From: Streptomyces sp. A012304
GTDB taxonomy: Bacteria > Actinomycetota > Actinomycetes > Streptomycetales > Streptomycetaceae
Length of the DNA stretch: 37,522 nucleotides
Assembly: GCF_026008495.1 (NCBI RefSeq)
Contig: NZ_BQUN01000112.1
Span: forward strand, 160,865-198,386
Direction of reading: 5' to 3'
The translations under genes and the position numbers were made by a program. The notes below the pieces were generated by a model. That model saw only the letters and a list, made by a program, of their open reading frames with translations. It did not search any database and was not told the origin of the DNA. Shown piece after piece: positions 16,739 through 23,838 of the stretch (positions are counted from its first letter, which is position 1; every line of letters begins with the position of its first letter).

Positions 16739-17172
16739 TCCAGGACCCGAGCCCGAGGCCGGCCCAGCGGTCGGGTGAACTCGACTGGCTGCTCGACGAC
16801 TTGGTGATGCGCGTCGGTGAGGTACGGCACGCGGTGGTGCTGTCCAACGATGGCCTCGCCGTCGGCGCCTCCACCGGCCTCAGCCGCGAGGACGCCGAAC
16901 ACCTCGCCGCCGTCGCCTCCGGCTTCCACAGCCTCGCCAAGGGCGCCGGACGGCATTTCGGCGCCGGTGGCGTACGCCAGACCATGGTGGAGATGGACGG
17001 CGGCTTCCTGTTCGTGGCCGCCGCCGGCGACGGATCCTGCCTCGCCCTCCTCACCGCCGTGACCGCCGACATCGGTCTCGTCGCGTACGAGATGGCACGG
17101 CTGGTCAAGCGCGTCGGGGAGCACCTCTACACGGCGCCGCGCATGTCCGCGCGACCGCCCGCCGCCGGCTGA
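16735..17172 (+). CDS. cvnB: Conservon CvnB: roadblock/LC7 protein
   Basis: A 145-residue roadblock/LC7-domain protein. The hallmark segments LDWLLDDLVMRVGEVRHAVV, SNDGLAVGASTGLSREDAEH and HFGAGGVRQTMVEMDGGFLF match conservon CvnB. Roadblock proteins of this type are related to MglB and work as dimers on small GTPases; here the partner is CvnD. ATG at 16735 overlaps the cvnA stop (ATGA). CvnC starts 22 bases after the stop. A close paralogue lies 1.7 kb downstream (18893-19303) with many identical blocks, pointing to local duplication. Confidence 0.94.
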   Translation: MIQDPSPRPAQRSGELDWLLDDLVMRVGEVRHAVVLSNDGLAVGASTGLSREDAEHLAAVASGFHSLAKGAGRHFGAGGVRQTMVEMDGGFLFVAAAGDGSCLALLTAVTADIGLVAYEMARLVKRVGEHLYTAPRMSARPPAAG

Positions 17173-17194
17173 GGCGAGAGGGTGACCCGCACCG

Positions 17195-17605
17195 ATGACC
17201 GAGGACATGACCGGTGCCCCGCGCGAGCCGGGCAGCCAGTGGTACGACCAGGAGGCCGGGCCCCTCGTCCGCCCGTACGCCATGACCGGCGGACGGACGA
17301 GGCCCGGCCCCACCGGGGTGCGCTTCGACCTGATCGCCCTGGTGACCCTGGACCCCGGCGCGCCGGGCGCCGACGGCGTGGGGCTCGGGCCGGAACACCG
17401 GGCCCTGATCGACCTGTGCCGCACGGAGACCCAGTCCGTCGCGGAACTCGCGGCGGGCTCGGACCTGCCCGTGGGCGTGGTCCGGGTGCTCCTCGGTGAC
17501 CTGCTGGAACTCGGCTGCGTCACCGTCAGCCGTCCGGTCCCGCCCGCACAGCTCCCCGACGAACGGATTCTGCACGAGGTCGTCGAGGGACTGAGGGCGC
17601 TGTAG
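17195..17605 (+). CDS. cvnC: Conservon CvnC: DUF742 protein
   Basis: A 136-residue DUF742 protein. It has a variable N-terminus, then the family core: LVRPYAMTGGRTRP, FDLIALVT, HRALIDLCRTETQSVAELA, and a winged-helix-like segment (LPVGVVRVLLGDLLELGCVTV) ending in PDERILHEVVEGLRAL. The sequence suggests a winged-helix fold, but conservon CvnC is thought to act in the membrane-associated complex with CvnA, B and D. ATG at 17195 follows GAGAGGGTGACC. A possible 41-codon gene begins at the base right after its stop, an unusual arrangement before cvnD. Confidence 0.93.
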   Translation: MTEDMTGAPREPGSQWYDQEAGPLVRPYAMTGGRTRPGPTGVRFDLIALVTLDPGAPGADGVGLGPEHRALIDLCRTETQSVAELAAGSDLPVGVVRVLLGDLLELGCVTVSRPVPPAQLPDERILHEVVEGLRAL

Positions 17606-17731
17606 ATGAACGTACGCACCGCCCCGGAAGCATACGGACCCGTTCCGCACCGACCCGACCACACCGACGTGGTGCGGCCCGACACCGACCGTCCCGACAC
17701 CGACCGTCGCCGGCACTCCCGAGAGAAGTGA
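17606..17731 (+). CDS. Possible 41-residue small protein between cvnC and cvnD
   Basis: An ATG immediately after the cvnC stop (TAGATG) opens 41 codons (MNVRTAPEAYGPVPHRPDHT...) that end at a TGA three bases before the cvnD ATG. It is rich in Asp, Pro, Arg and His, with a perfect 15-bp tandem repeat (17678-17692, 17693-17707) giving DTDRP twice. Codons end mostly in G or C. There is no separate ribosome site, so it could be read only by re-initiation, and the run could simply be spacer. In most conservons cvnC and cvnD are nearly touching. Function unknown. Confidence 0.3.
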   Translation: MNVRTAPEAYGPVPHRPDHTDVVRPDTDRPDTDRRRHSREK

Positions 17732-17734
17732 TCC

Positions 17735-18340
17735 ATGGTCTCCGAACACTCCGACACCACGGGCGGCGACACGGCCCCGCTGGCGTTGAAGATACTGGTC
17801 GCCGGCGGTTTCGGCGTGGGCAAGACCACGCTGGTGGGCGCGGTCAGCGAGATCAAGCCGCTGCGCACCGAGGAACTCCTCAGCGAAGCAGGTCGGTCGG
17901 TGGACGACACCGACGGCGTCGATCAGAAGGTGACGACGACCGTCGCCATGGACTTCGGCCGGATCACCATCCGCTCCGGCCTCTCCCTCTACCTGTTCGG
18001 CACTCCGGGCCAGGACCGCTTCTGGTTCCTGTGGGACGAACTCTCCCAGGGGGCACTGGGCGCCGTCGTCCTCGCCGACACGCGGCGCCTGGAGGACTGC
18101 TTTCCCGCCGTCGACTACTTCGAGCACCGCCACATCCCGTTCGTGGTGGCCGTCAACTGCTTCACGGGAGCGCGGACCTACGGCGCCCCCGAGGTCGAGC
18201 GCGCCCTCGACCTCGACCCGGGCACGCCCGTCGTGCTGTGCGACGCGCGTGACCGGGACTCCGGGAAGGAGGTGCTCATCCGGCTCGTCGAGTACGCCGG
18301 GCGGATGCACACCGCCCGGCTGCTGGACTCGGTGAGCTGA
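17735..18340 (+). CDS. cvnD: Conservon CvnD: small GTP-binding protein
   Basis: A 201-residue Ras-like GTPase of the conservon type. The P-loop GGFGVGKTT is at residues 24-32; the switch region carries TDGVDQKVTTTVAMDFG; FGTPGQDRFWFLW is the G3-like motif (about 89-101); VAVNCF stands where the NKxD specificity motif is normally found, so guanine recognition is atypical, as is usual in this family. CvnD cycles nucleotide at the membrane with roadblock CvnB as a partner and CvnA as the membrane sensor. The ATG at 17735 follows GAGAGAAG. It ends 16 bases before the convergent oxidoreductase gene. The gene is complete. Confidence 0.93.
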   Translation: MVSEHSDTTGGDTAPLALKILVAGGFGVGKTTLVGAVSEIKPLRTEELLSEAGRSVDDTDGVDQKVTTTVAMDFGRITIRSGLSLYLFGTPGQDRFWFLWDELSQGALGAVVLADTRRLEDCFPAVDYFEHRHIPFVVAVNCFTGARTYGAPEVERALDLDPGTPVVLCDARDRDSGKEVLIRLVEYAGRMHTARLLDSVS

Positions 18341-18356
18341 GCGCGACGTGCCGGCC

Positions 18357-18785
18357 TCAGTCCGCCACGGCCTTCTCCGCCAGGACCTTGTCGACCTTGA
18401 CGCGCACCAGCAGTTCGCCGGGAACACCGTTGCGGGCCCCGAACTCCTCGGCGCGGTCCTCGCCCATGTACCGCGCCCCGATACGGGTCGCCCAGTGCCG
18501 TACCTCGTCGAGGTCCTCCGACACCGAGGCGCGGCCCTGGAGCACCACGTAGTCGAAGGGCGGCCGGTCGTCGTCCACGCACAGGGCGACCCGGCCGTCG
18601 CGCGCCAGATTGCGCCCCTTCACGGTCTCCTTGCCCGTGTTGAACACGACTTCGTCCCCGTCGAGCAGGAACCAGATCGGTGCCACGTGCGGACGTCCGT
18701 CGGCCCGTACCGTCGACAACTTCGCGGTGCGGGTGCCGTGCGAGACGAACGCCCGCCATTCGTCATCGGTCATCTTCTGTGCCAT
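18357..18785 (-). CDS. PPOX-class F420-dependent oxidoreductase
   Basis: A 142-residue split-barrel flavin/deazaflavin-binding protein of the pyridoxamine 5'-phosphate oxidase-like superfamily. Characteristic blocks are KLSTVRADGRPHVAPIWFLL near the N-terminus, GDEVVFNTGKETVKGRNLARD, VALCVDDDRPPFDYVVLQGRA, and LLVRVKVDKVLAEKAV at the end. Actinobacterial proteins of this subgroup often use F420; the electron acceptor or substrate is unknown. ATG at 18785 has AAGGAGGATGGAGG directly upstream, a strong site that excludes the longer frame to 18863. The gene is on the opposite strand to the conservon and is not part of it. It starts 107 bp from the divergent orphan roadblock gene. Confidence 0.9.
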   Translation of the reverse strand: MAQKMTDDEWRAFVSHGTRTAKLSTVRADGRPHVAPIWFLLDGDEVVFNTGKETVKGRNLARDGRVALCVDDDRPPFDYVVLQGRASVSEDLDEVRHWATRIGARYMGEDRAEEFGARNGVPGELLVRVKVDKVLAEKAVAD

Positions 18786-18892
18786 GCCTCCATCCTCCTT
18801 GCTCGGCGGCCGGTGCGTGGGCAAGGCTGGCGATGGGACCCCGTCGGCCAGGCGGGGCGTCACACGGGGAACGTCTCAGGGGGAGACCGAAC

Positions 18893-19303
18893 ATGACGCG
18901 GAAACAGGGGCTGGGCTGGCTGCTGGACGATCTGACCGAGCGCGTCGACCACGTGCGGCACGCACTGGTCCTGTCCAACGACGGGCTGGTGGCGGGCGCG
19001 AGCACGGGACTGCGCCGGGAGGACGCCGAGCACCTCGCGGCCGTCTCGTCCGGACTGCACAGCCTGGCCAAGGGATCGGGACGCCACTTCGGGGCGGGCC
19101 ACGTTCGACAGACCATGGTGGAGTTCGACGACGCGATGCTGTTCGTGACCGCGGCCGGCACCGGCAGCTGTCTGTGCGTGCTCAGCGCGGCGGAGGCCGA
19201 CATGGGCCAGATCGCCTACGAGATGGCGCTGCTCGTCAACCGGGTCGGCGAGCACCTCACGGTGGACGTGCGCCATCCCGGCAACCCGTTCACAGACATC
19301 TGA
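18893..19303 (+). CDS. Orphan roadblock/LC7 protein (CvnB paralogue)
   Basis: A 136-residue protein almost collinear with the CvnB of this window: LGWLLDDLTERVDHVRHALV, SNDGLVAGASTGLRREDAEH and RHFGAGHVRQTMVEFDDAML align block by block with their CvnB counterparts. It differs in the C-terminal tail (VDVRHPGNPFTDI). Roadblock proteins of this type are MglB-like GTPase partners. No CvnA, C or D accompanies it, so it may compete with or substitute for CvnB, or serve another GTPase. The ATG at 18893 follows AGGGGGAG; the preceding segment GTCTCAGGGGGAGAC (18872-18886) is a small inverted repeat over the ribosome site. A similar GGGGGAGACCG lies before the next gene. A 6-bp hairpin follows the stop. 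Confidence 0.9.
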   Translation: MTRKQGLGWLLDDLTERVDHVRHALVLSNDGLVAGASTGLRREDAEHLAAVSSGLHSLAKGSGRHFGAGHVRQTMVEFDDAMLFVTAAGTGSCLCVLSAAEADMGQIAYEMALLVNRVGEHLTVDVRHPGNPFTDI

Positions 19304-19314
19304 CCTGCTGTTTC

Positions 19315-19330
19315 CTCCACTCCCGTGGAG
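19315..19330 (+). terminator. Small hairpin after the orphan roadblock gene
   Basis: CTCCAC (19315-19320), loop TCCC, GTGGAG (19325-19330). The stem is only 6 bp, so this is a weak terminator candidate. It is followed at 19331 by TTATCCACA, a single perfect DnaA-box sequence. Confidence 0.35.
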
Positions 19331-19432
19331 TTATCCACAGGCCGCCACGAGATGCGCGGATCCGGCTACGGTTTTTTCTCCGAGGCCGGCGCGGACAGCG
19401 CGGGCCGCCGTACTCCACGGGGGAGACCGCTC

Positions 19433-19872
19433 ATGTCCGGCAACGCCACCACCCAACCGCACGCCCTCACCTGTTCCTTCAGCCGCGCCGCCCGGGAACT
19501 GGACCTGAAGCGCAGCGAGTTCGACCTCGCCGTGCACCTCGGACTGCTCAGGACGGTGCCCGACGACGGTTCCGCCCCGGTCCGGCGGCCCACGGAGCCC
19601 GGGGATCACCGGCCGCGCACCTCGTGGAGCGGATCACGACGGCCGACGACCCCGACGAGATCGGCTGGCTCCGCTCCGACCTGGCGCGGGCCTTGGAGGA
19701 GGCCCGGACCCACGAGCCCGCGCCCCGGCCCTCACCGAAGCGCGCCCAGGAAGGCCCGGTTGGGAAGGCCGCCGATCCCGCGGCTGCACCCGTGCCGTCC
19801 CCTGGACCGGAGCTGTCTGCACCGGCTGCGGCGGCGACATCCGCGTCACCGACATCTACGGCCAGACGCTGA
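19433..19872 (+). pseudogene. Broken DUF6397-like gene: middle deleted, ends in two frames
   Basis: ATG at 19433 with GGGGGAG upstream starts a convincing N-terminus (MSGNATTQPHALTC, SFSRAARELDLKRSEFDLAV, HLGLLRTVPDDG). At about 19565-19575 the coding signal jumps to another frame, which reads FRPGPAAHGARGSPAAHLVE then RITTADDPDEIGWLRSDLAR and ends at 19872. I recall a Streptomyces family (DUF6397) whose members start and end like these two parts but have well over 100 residues between them, so the simplest reading is an internal out-of-frame deletion. The frame change is seen; the family link is recall. The first frame stays open to 20017 but its product turns into Arg/Pro-rich nonsense. It is not expected to make a working protein. 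Confidence 0.6.
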
Positions 19873-19940
19873 CCGGCACCGGCATCGCCGTCACCCCGAA
19901 CGTCGACCAGCCGGGCCGGGCCCAGTTCGCCAAACGCTGA
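19785..19940 (+). pseudogene. C-terminal remnant with a CTGCGG cysteine pair
   Basis: In the third frame this segment reads CTRAVPWTGAVCTGCGGDIR then VTDIYGQTLTGTGIAVTPNV and DQPGRAQFAKR before a stop at 19938-19940. Codons are strongly G/C-ending, so it looks like the tail of a real protein. The Cys-x-x-Cys could bind zinc. No start or ribosome site precedes it, and it overlaps the end of the broken gene above in a different frame. It could be a further frameshift of that gene or a second lost gene. Family unknown. Confidence 0.35.
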
Positions 19941-19965
19941 CGCGGGCATCGCGGCTGGGCCGGCC

Positions 19966-20005
19966 CCGCCGCAACAGAACGGCGACCGCCGCAACAGAAC
20001 GGCGA
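19966..20005 (+). repeat. 20-bp perfect tandem repeat
   Basis: CCGCCGCAACAGAACGGCGA occurs twice with no gap (19966-19985 and 19986-20005), in the gap between the gene remnants and the end of the sugar ATPase gene. Each copy has CGCCG/CGGCG arms, so each can form a small hairpin. Confidence 0.85.
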
Positions 20006-20079
20006 GGCCGACCCTGACTCTCCCCGGCCGGCACGTCCGGCCTCGCTCGTCCATGCACCGTCACTCGCCGGGTCGTCGC

Positions 20080-20883
20080 TCAGGCGAGGGGCTTGCCCTC
20101 GCGGTGGCGACGCAGGCCCTCCGGGCCTTCGACGACGGCCGCGGTGAGTTCCTCGACGCTGGTGTCCTCACGGCGTACGTCGAGGATCTTGCGCCCGTGG
20201 TTCATCACGATGTGCCGGTCGCAGATCTGGTAGGCGTGGTGCAGGTTGTGCGTGACCAGCACCGAGCTGACGCCCTCGTTCTTCAGCTGAAGCAGGTAGT
20301 TGAGCAGGGCCTCGGTCGCGCGGACGGCCAGCGCGCTCGTCGGCTCGTCGAGGATGAGCAGGCTGCGCTTGAAGTGCACCGCGCGGGCGATCGCCACGGC
20401 CTGCTGCTGTCCGCCGGAGAGCGAACCGACCAGCTGGCGGGGGCTCTTGATGCCCTCGATGGTGACCACGCTGTCGAGGATCTGCGCGGCGATCTCGTCC
20501 ATCTCGCGGAGCTTCAGCATGCCCAGGGCGTTGGTGAGTTCACGGCCCATGAAGATGTTGCGCGTGATGGTCATCGAAGGGACCAGCGCGGAGTCCTGGA
20601 AGATCGTCTCGACGCCGCGCTTCTCCGTCTCCTGACGGTTGAGCGTGCTCAGCTTCTCGCCGCGCCACAGGTAGTCGCCCTCTTCGGCGGTGACGACTCC
20701 GGACATCGTCTTGACCAGGGTGGACTTACCGGCGCCGTTGTCGCCGAGCAGGCCGACGACCTCACCCTGGTGGATCGTGAAGCTGACGTCGTCGAGGACG
20801 GTGTTGGCTCCGTACCGCTTGGTGATGCCGGACAGTTCCAGCAGGACCTCACCCGTGTGTTCTGCGGTGGCGGTGGGGGACAT
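20080..20883 (-). CDS. CUT2 sugar importer ATPase, single ABC domain
   Basis: A 267-residue ABC ATPase that powers sugar uptake. It has Walker A GDNGAGKST, Q-loop FQDSALVPS, signature LVGSLSGGQQQAVA, Walker B LLILDEPTSAL and H-loop LVTHNLHHAYQ. It is related to the RbsA/XylG/MglA ATPases, which usually carry two fused ABC domains (about 500 residues). This one has a single domain, as in the FrcA-type fructose importer, so it should work as a homodimer. ATG at 20883 follows GGAG. The gene is last in the order binding protein, permease, ATPase, with 35 bp after the permease stop. Transcription is probably driven from promoters above the binding protein gene. Confidence 0.93.
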   Translation of the reverse strand: MSPTATAEHTGEVLLELSGITKRYGANTVLDDVSFTIHQGEVVGLLGDNGAGKSTLVKTMSGVVTAEEGDYLWRGEKLSTLNRQETEKRGVETIFQDSALVPSMTITRNIFMGRELTNALGMLKLREMDEIAAQILDSVVTIEGIKSPRQLVGSLSGGQQQAVAIARAVHFKRSLLILDEPTSALAVRATEALLNYLLQLKNEGVSSVLVTHNLHHAYQICDRHIVMNHGRKILDVRREDTSVEELTAAVVEGPEGLRRHREGKPLA

Positions 20884-20918
20884 GGTTGCTCCGTTTCCGG
20901 CGGTGGGCGGGGCGCCGC

Positions 20919-22031
20919 TCACTTCGCCTTCCCCTCGATCATGCGGTTGAAGAAGGCCGCGGCGACGATGATCAGACCGACGAACAGGTCCAGGTAGAAG
21001 CCGGGCGCACCACCGAGGAGCAGGATGTCCTGCACGGTGAGGATGAGAGCCGCGCCGAGGACCATGCCGAGGACACTGCCCCGGCCGCCGGAGAGCGCGA
21101 CACCACCGACGACTGCGGCCGCGATCGCCTTCAGCTCCATGCCGCGGCCGGTGCCGGGCTGCACGGAACCGGTGCGGACGGCGGTCAGGACGGCGGCGAG
21201 GGCCACGCAGACACCGAGGATCCCGAACGCGATGAGCTTGACCCGGTCGGGGTTGATGGAGATGGCGCGTGCGGCGGCGGGGTTCCCGCCGACGGCGAAG
21301 ATGTGGTTGCCGAGGCGGTGCCGGTGCACCAGCAGCCAGAACAGGACACCGACGCCGAGCAGCCACAGCATCTGACCGCGGAAGAAGCCGAGGTCTGCGG
21401 TGAAGACCTGCTTCACGGTGTCGCTGGGGACCATCAGGGCGGCCGTGGTCCCGTTGTAGAAGAGAGCGGCGCCTTCCCAGAAGAGCATCATGCCGAGCGT
21501 CACGATGAAGGACGGGATCTTGGCCTTGGTGACGAGGAGGGCGTTGAGCAGCGCGATCGCGACGCCGGTGACCAGGGCCATGCCGGTGGCGGTCCAGGCG
21601 CTCGCGCCGTCGGCGTACCACCGGGTGAACACCAGGGCGCAGAAGGTGAAGTTGGCGCCGAGCGACAGGTCGAACTCACCGGCGATGATCAGGATGCCGG
21701 CGCCGATGGCGAGGATCGCCAGCACCGGGACGCTTTGGCTGAGGACGTTGAAGTTGGACTTCTCCAGGTAGGGGAAGCCGACCGGGTCCACCAGGTAGTA
21801 GATGACGCAGCCGAGCTGCACCAGGACGAAGACCAGGCCGATCTCCAGTGCGCCACGCCCGCGAACCTGGCGCAGGCGCTCGGTCAGCCGGCCGGCGGTG
21901 GTGGTGGGGGCCGAGTCCGCGAGGGTCCGCTTCGGTGCGGTCGCGCTTCTCCTGGTGCCGTCGTCGCCCGCGACGGCGGTCCCCGCCGCCGGGGTGCTCG
22001 CCGCGGTCACCTGACCGCTCCGCTCGCTCAT
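20919..22031 (-). CDS. CUT2 sugar importer permease
   Basis: A 370-residue BPD_transp_2 (RbsC/FrcC-like) permease. After a polar N-terminus of about 60 residues come roughly ten hydrophobic segments. The family landmarks are IIAGEFDLSLGANFTFCALV, KIPSFIVTLGMMLFWEGAAL, HIFAVGGNPAAARAISI and AIAAAVVGGVALSGGRGSVL, which includes the coupling-helix region that contacts the ATPase. ATG at 22031 follows AGGAAGG. It sits between the binding protein and ATPase genes on the same strand, with 109 bp before it and 35 bp after. Sugar specificity is set mainly by the binding protein, so it cannot be read here. The frame extends upstream to 22208, but that part is not coding-like. Confidence 0.94.
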   Translation of the reverse strand: MSERSGQVTAASTPAAGTAVAGDDGTRRSATAPKRTLADSAPTTTAGRLTERLRQVRGRGALEIGLVFVLVQLGCVIYYLVDPVGFPYLEKSNFNVLSQSVPVLAILAIGAGILIIAGEFDLSLGANFTFCALVFTRWYADGASAWTATGMALVTGVAIALLNALLVTKAKIPSFIVTLGMMLFWEGAALFYNGTTAALMVPSDTVKQVFTADLGFFRGQMLWLLGVGVLFWLLVHRHRLGNHIFAVGGNPAAARAISINPDRVKLIAFGILGVCVALAAVLTAVRTGSVQPGTGRGMELKAIAAAVVGGVALSGGRGSVLGMVLGAALILTVQDILLLGGAPGFYLDLFVGLIIVAAAFFNRMIEGKAK

Positions 22032-22140
22032 GGTGGTAGTGCCTTCCTGGGTGAGGTGGGTGGGGGCGGCCGCCGCTGGTGCCCGGCCGCCCCGAGCCGG
22101 TCGTCGGCTCCGTACGTGATGAGCCGGTGCGTGGACCGGA

Positions 22141-23190
22141 TCAGCGGACCTTGCCGGCCAGTTCCTTGGCGATGCCGACGTTCGACTTGTCGACCAGGCC
22201 GCTGCCACCGGAGTTGATGCTGGCGGGGCTGAGTCCGAAGTCCAGCTTCAGGCCGAGCTGCATGACGGTCTGGAAGCCCTGGATGTAGCCCTGCTGGTCG
22301 GCCGCGGCGTCGATGGCGCCGGACTCGATGCCGGAGACGATCTGCGGTGCCAGGTCGAAGCCCACGACGGGCACCTTCACACCGGAGTCCTCCATGGCCT
22401 TGACGACGTTGCGGTGCGGGGTGCCGCCCAGGGGGACGACGGCGGCGGTCTGCTTGTGGCCGAGCAGATACTGCGTGATCTTGTCCAGGGCCGCGGAGTC
22501 CTCGATGCCGGTGCCGAGGATGTCCGTCTTCGCGCCCACCTCGTCCAGCGCGCGCTTGACACCGGCGTGCCGCTGGACCGCGTAGACCTGGTCCGGGAAC
22601 TCGACGGGGGTCAGGACGACGTCGCCCTTGCCGATGTCGGGGTGGTCGGCGAGGAGACGCTTGCCGAGCAGGTAGCCGACCTGCTCGAAGTCCTGCCCGA
22701 CGAACCCGAGCGTGCAGGAGCCGACGTTGCCCTCCTGGGTGATGTTGTAGCTCATCACGGGGATGCCGGCCTTCTGGGCCGCGCAGACGTTCTCGGTGTA
22801 CTTGTTGGGATCGTCGAGCACGACGGCCAGCGCCGCGGGCTTGTCGGCGACCGCGCTGCCGATCAGGTCGTTGTACTTCGTCTGGTCGCCCGAACTGGTC
22901 TGCATGTTCAGGGTGAGGTCGAGCAGTTGCGCCGCGTCCTTGGCGCCCTGCGCGATGGTGGTCCAGAACGGGTCTCCGGGGTCCTGGGGGAGCAGGAAGG
23001 TGACCTTGCGGTCCTTGGCCTTGCTGCCGAGGCCCGACTTCAGTGACGTTCCCTTGCCCGAGGCCGACGCGGTGTCGTCGGCTCCCTGGGCGCAGCCCAC
23101 GGCGAACAGGGCCAGCGCGGGGACGACGGCGAGCGCGCGCCAGCCGGAGACCCGGCGGGCTCTTCGGGGCGAGTGAGCGGAGTGCGGCAT
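22141..23190 (-). CDS. Sugar-binding lipoprotein of the CUT2 importer
   Basis: A 349-residue RbsB/Peripla_BP_4-type solute-binding protein. The lipoprotein signal is basic RRARR followed by a hydrophobic core and lipobox FAVGC with Cys33. The mature part contains KVTFLLPQDPGDPFWTTIAQ, DLIGSAVADKPAALAVVLDD, IPVMSYNIT, and IVSGIESGAIDAAADQQGYI before the C-terminus. It is anchored outside the membrane and delivers substrate to the permease encoded next. ATG at 23190 has AAAGGAGAGGTAGG upstream. The family covers ribose, fructose, galactose and inositol; the fructose/ribose branch seems most likely because the ATPase is single-domain, but this is inference. A second, unlinked-looking binding protein lies at 25365-26375. 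Confidence 0.93.
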   Translation of the reverse strand: MPHSAHSPRRARRVSGWRALAVVPALALFAVGCAQGADDTASASGKGTSLKSGLGSKAKDRKVTFLLPQDPGDPFWTTIAQGAKDAAQLLDLTLNMQTSSGDQTKYNDLIGSAVADKPAALAVVLDDPNKYTENVCAAQKAGIPVMSYNITQEGNVGSCTLGFVGQDFEQVGYLLGKRLLADHPDIGKGDVVLTPVEFPDQVYAVQRHAGVKRALDEVGAKTDILGTGIEDSAALDKITQYLLGHKQTAAVVPLGGTPHRNVVKAMEDSGVKVPVVGFDLAPQIVSGIESGAIDAAADQQGYIQGFQTVMQLGLKLDFGLSPASINSGGSGLVDKSNVGIAKELAGKVR

Positions 23191-23330
23191 GGTCCTACCT
23201 CTCCTTTGAGGAAATCTGTGACGGCGCCGCGGGCCCGCGGAGTGCGGGACTGACTGAGGGGTCTTGGAACGGCGCGGGAAAGGGATGGGTCCCGGTGTCT
23301 TTTGGAGACCGTTGGGACCTCGTTGGCGCA

Positions 23331-23360
23331 AAATTAGCGTCCGTATGGCCGAAGGTTCAA
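23331..23360 (-). promoter_or_regulatory. Candidate proximal promoter of the importer operon
   Basis: Reading the reverse strand, TTGAAC (23355-23360), an 18-base spacer, then TAATTT (23331-23336) fits the housekeeping sigma pattern. It would give a leader of about 130 bases before the binding-protein ATG. A CCGTAT/ATACGG inverted repeat (23341-23346, 23360-23365) overlaps the -35 box. Confidence 0.45.
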
Positions 23361-23557
23361 TACGGTGTCGTGACATCGATGAAAACGAAAAGGTCACGGG
23401 GCTGAGTGTCGCGTTCGACATGCATTTGGGCAGGTCAGAGCGGCCTTGCTGGCTGATGGTTCTTCATCGGCAAGGCTGTCGCGCAATGCGTCAGGAGGGC
23501 TCTGGGAATTCCTTTCCGGAGTCCTCGGGGTGTTCCGAAAGCTCGATTACCGGACCG

Positions 23558-23587
23558 TTTATAGAGCGCTCTAGGTGATGGTTGTCA
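23558..23587 (-). promoter_or_regulatory. Operator O1 overlapping a candidate distal promoter
   Basis: The perfect 12-bp palindrome TAGAGCGCTCTA spans 23562-23573. On the reverse strand TGACAA (23582-23587), 18 bases, then TATAAA (23558-23563) looks like a promoter, and the palindrome fills its spacer and touches the -10 box. A bound LacI-type protein would block it. A promoter here would leave a leader of about 360 bases. Confidence 0.55.
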
Positions 23588-23822
23588 TGGCGCTTGCGTC
23601 CGGGCGGGAAGAAAAAGCCGGCCCGATCAGCGGTGGTGGCGCACGAGGTGGCCTTCGCCCCTCCCGCGCCCATCCGGAGCGGGGCGCGCCGCCATCGCCA
23701 TGCGGCCCACGGGTGGCACTTCGTACGGCATCACGCTGGTGTCCCTTCACTCCGGAGGGGCCCCGGCGGCGCGCTCGACGGGCCGGGGGCTCTGCACAGG
23801 AGGGCTTTCACTGCCGCGCTCT

Positions 23823-23838
23823 ACTAGAGCGCTCTAGT
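23823..23838. promoter_or_regulatory. Operator O2, 16-bp perfect palindrome
   Basis: ACTAGAGCGCTCTAGT is a perfect 16-bp palindrome with the LacI-type central CG step. It lies 100 bp before the regulator start. On the reverse strand a perfect TTGACA (23869-23874) sits upstream, with a poor -10 (CATGGT). The centre-to-centre distance to O1 is 263 bp, about 25 helical turns, so looping is possible. Confidence 0.7.

Noticed and set aside
19331..19339. Replication origin signalled by a TTATCCACA DnaA box
   Set aside because: Only one box, no cluster and no dnaA or dnaN nearby; likely chance or a minor regulatory box.
23264..23578. 104-codon forward open frame in the importer/lacI gap
   Set aside because: No ribosome site, no coding-type codon pattern, and it covers a candidate promoter and operator.
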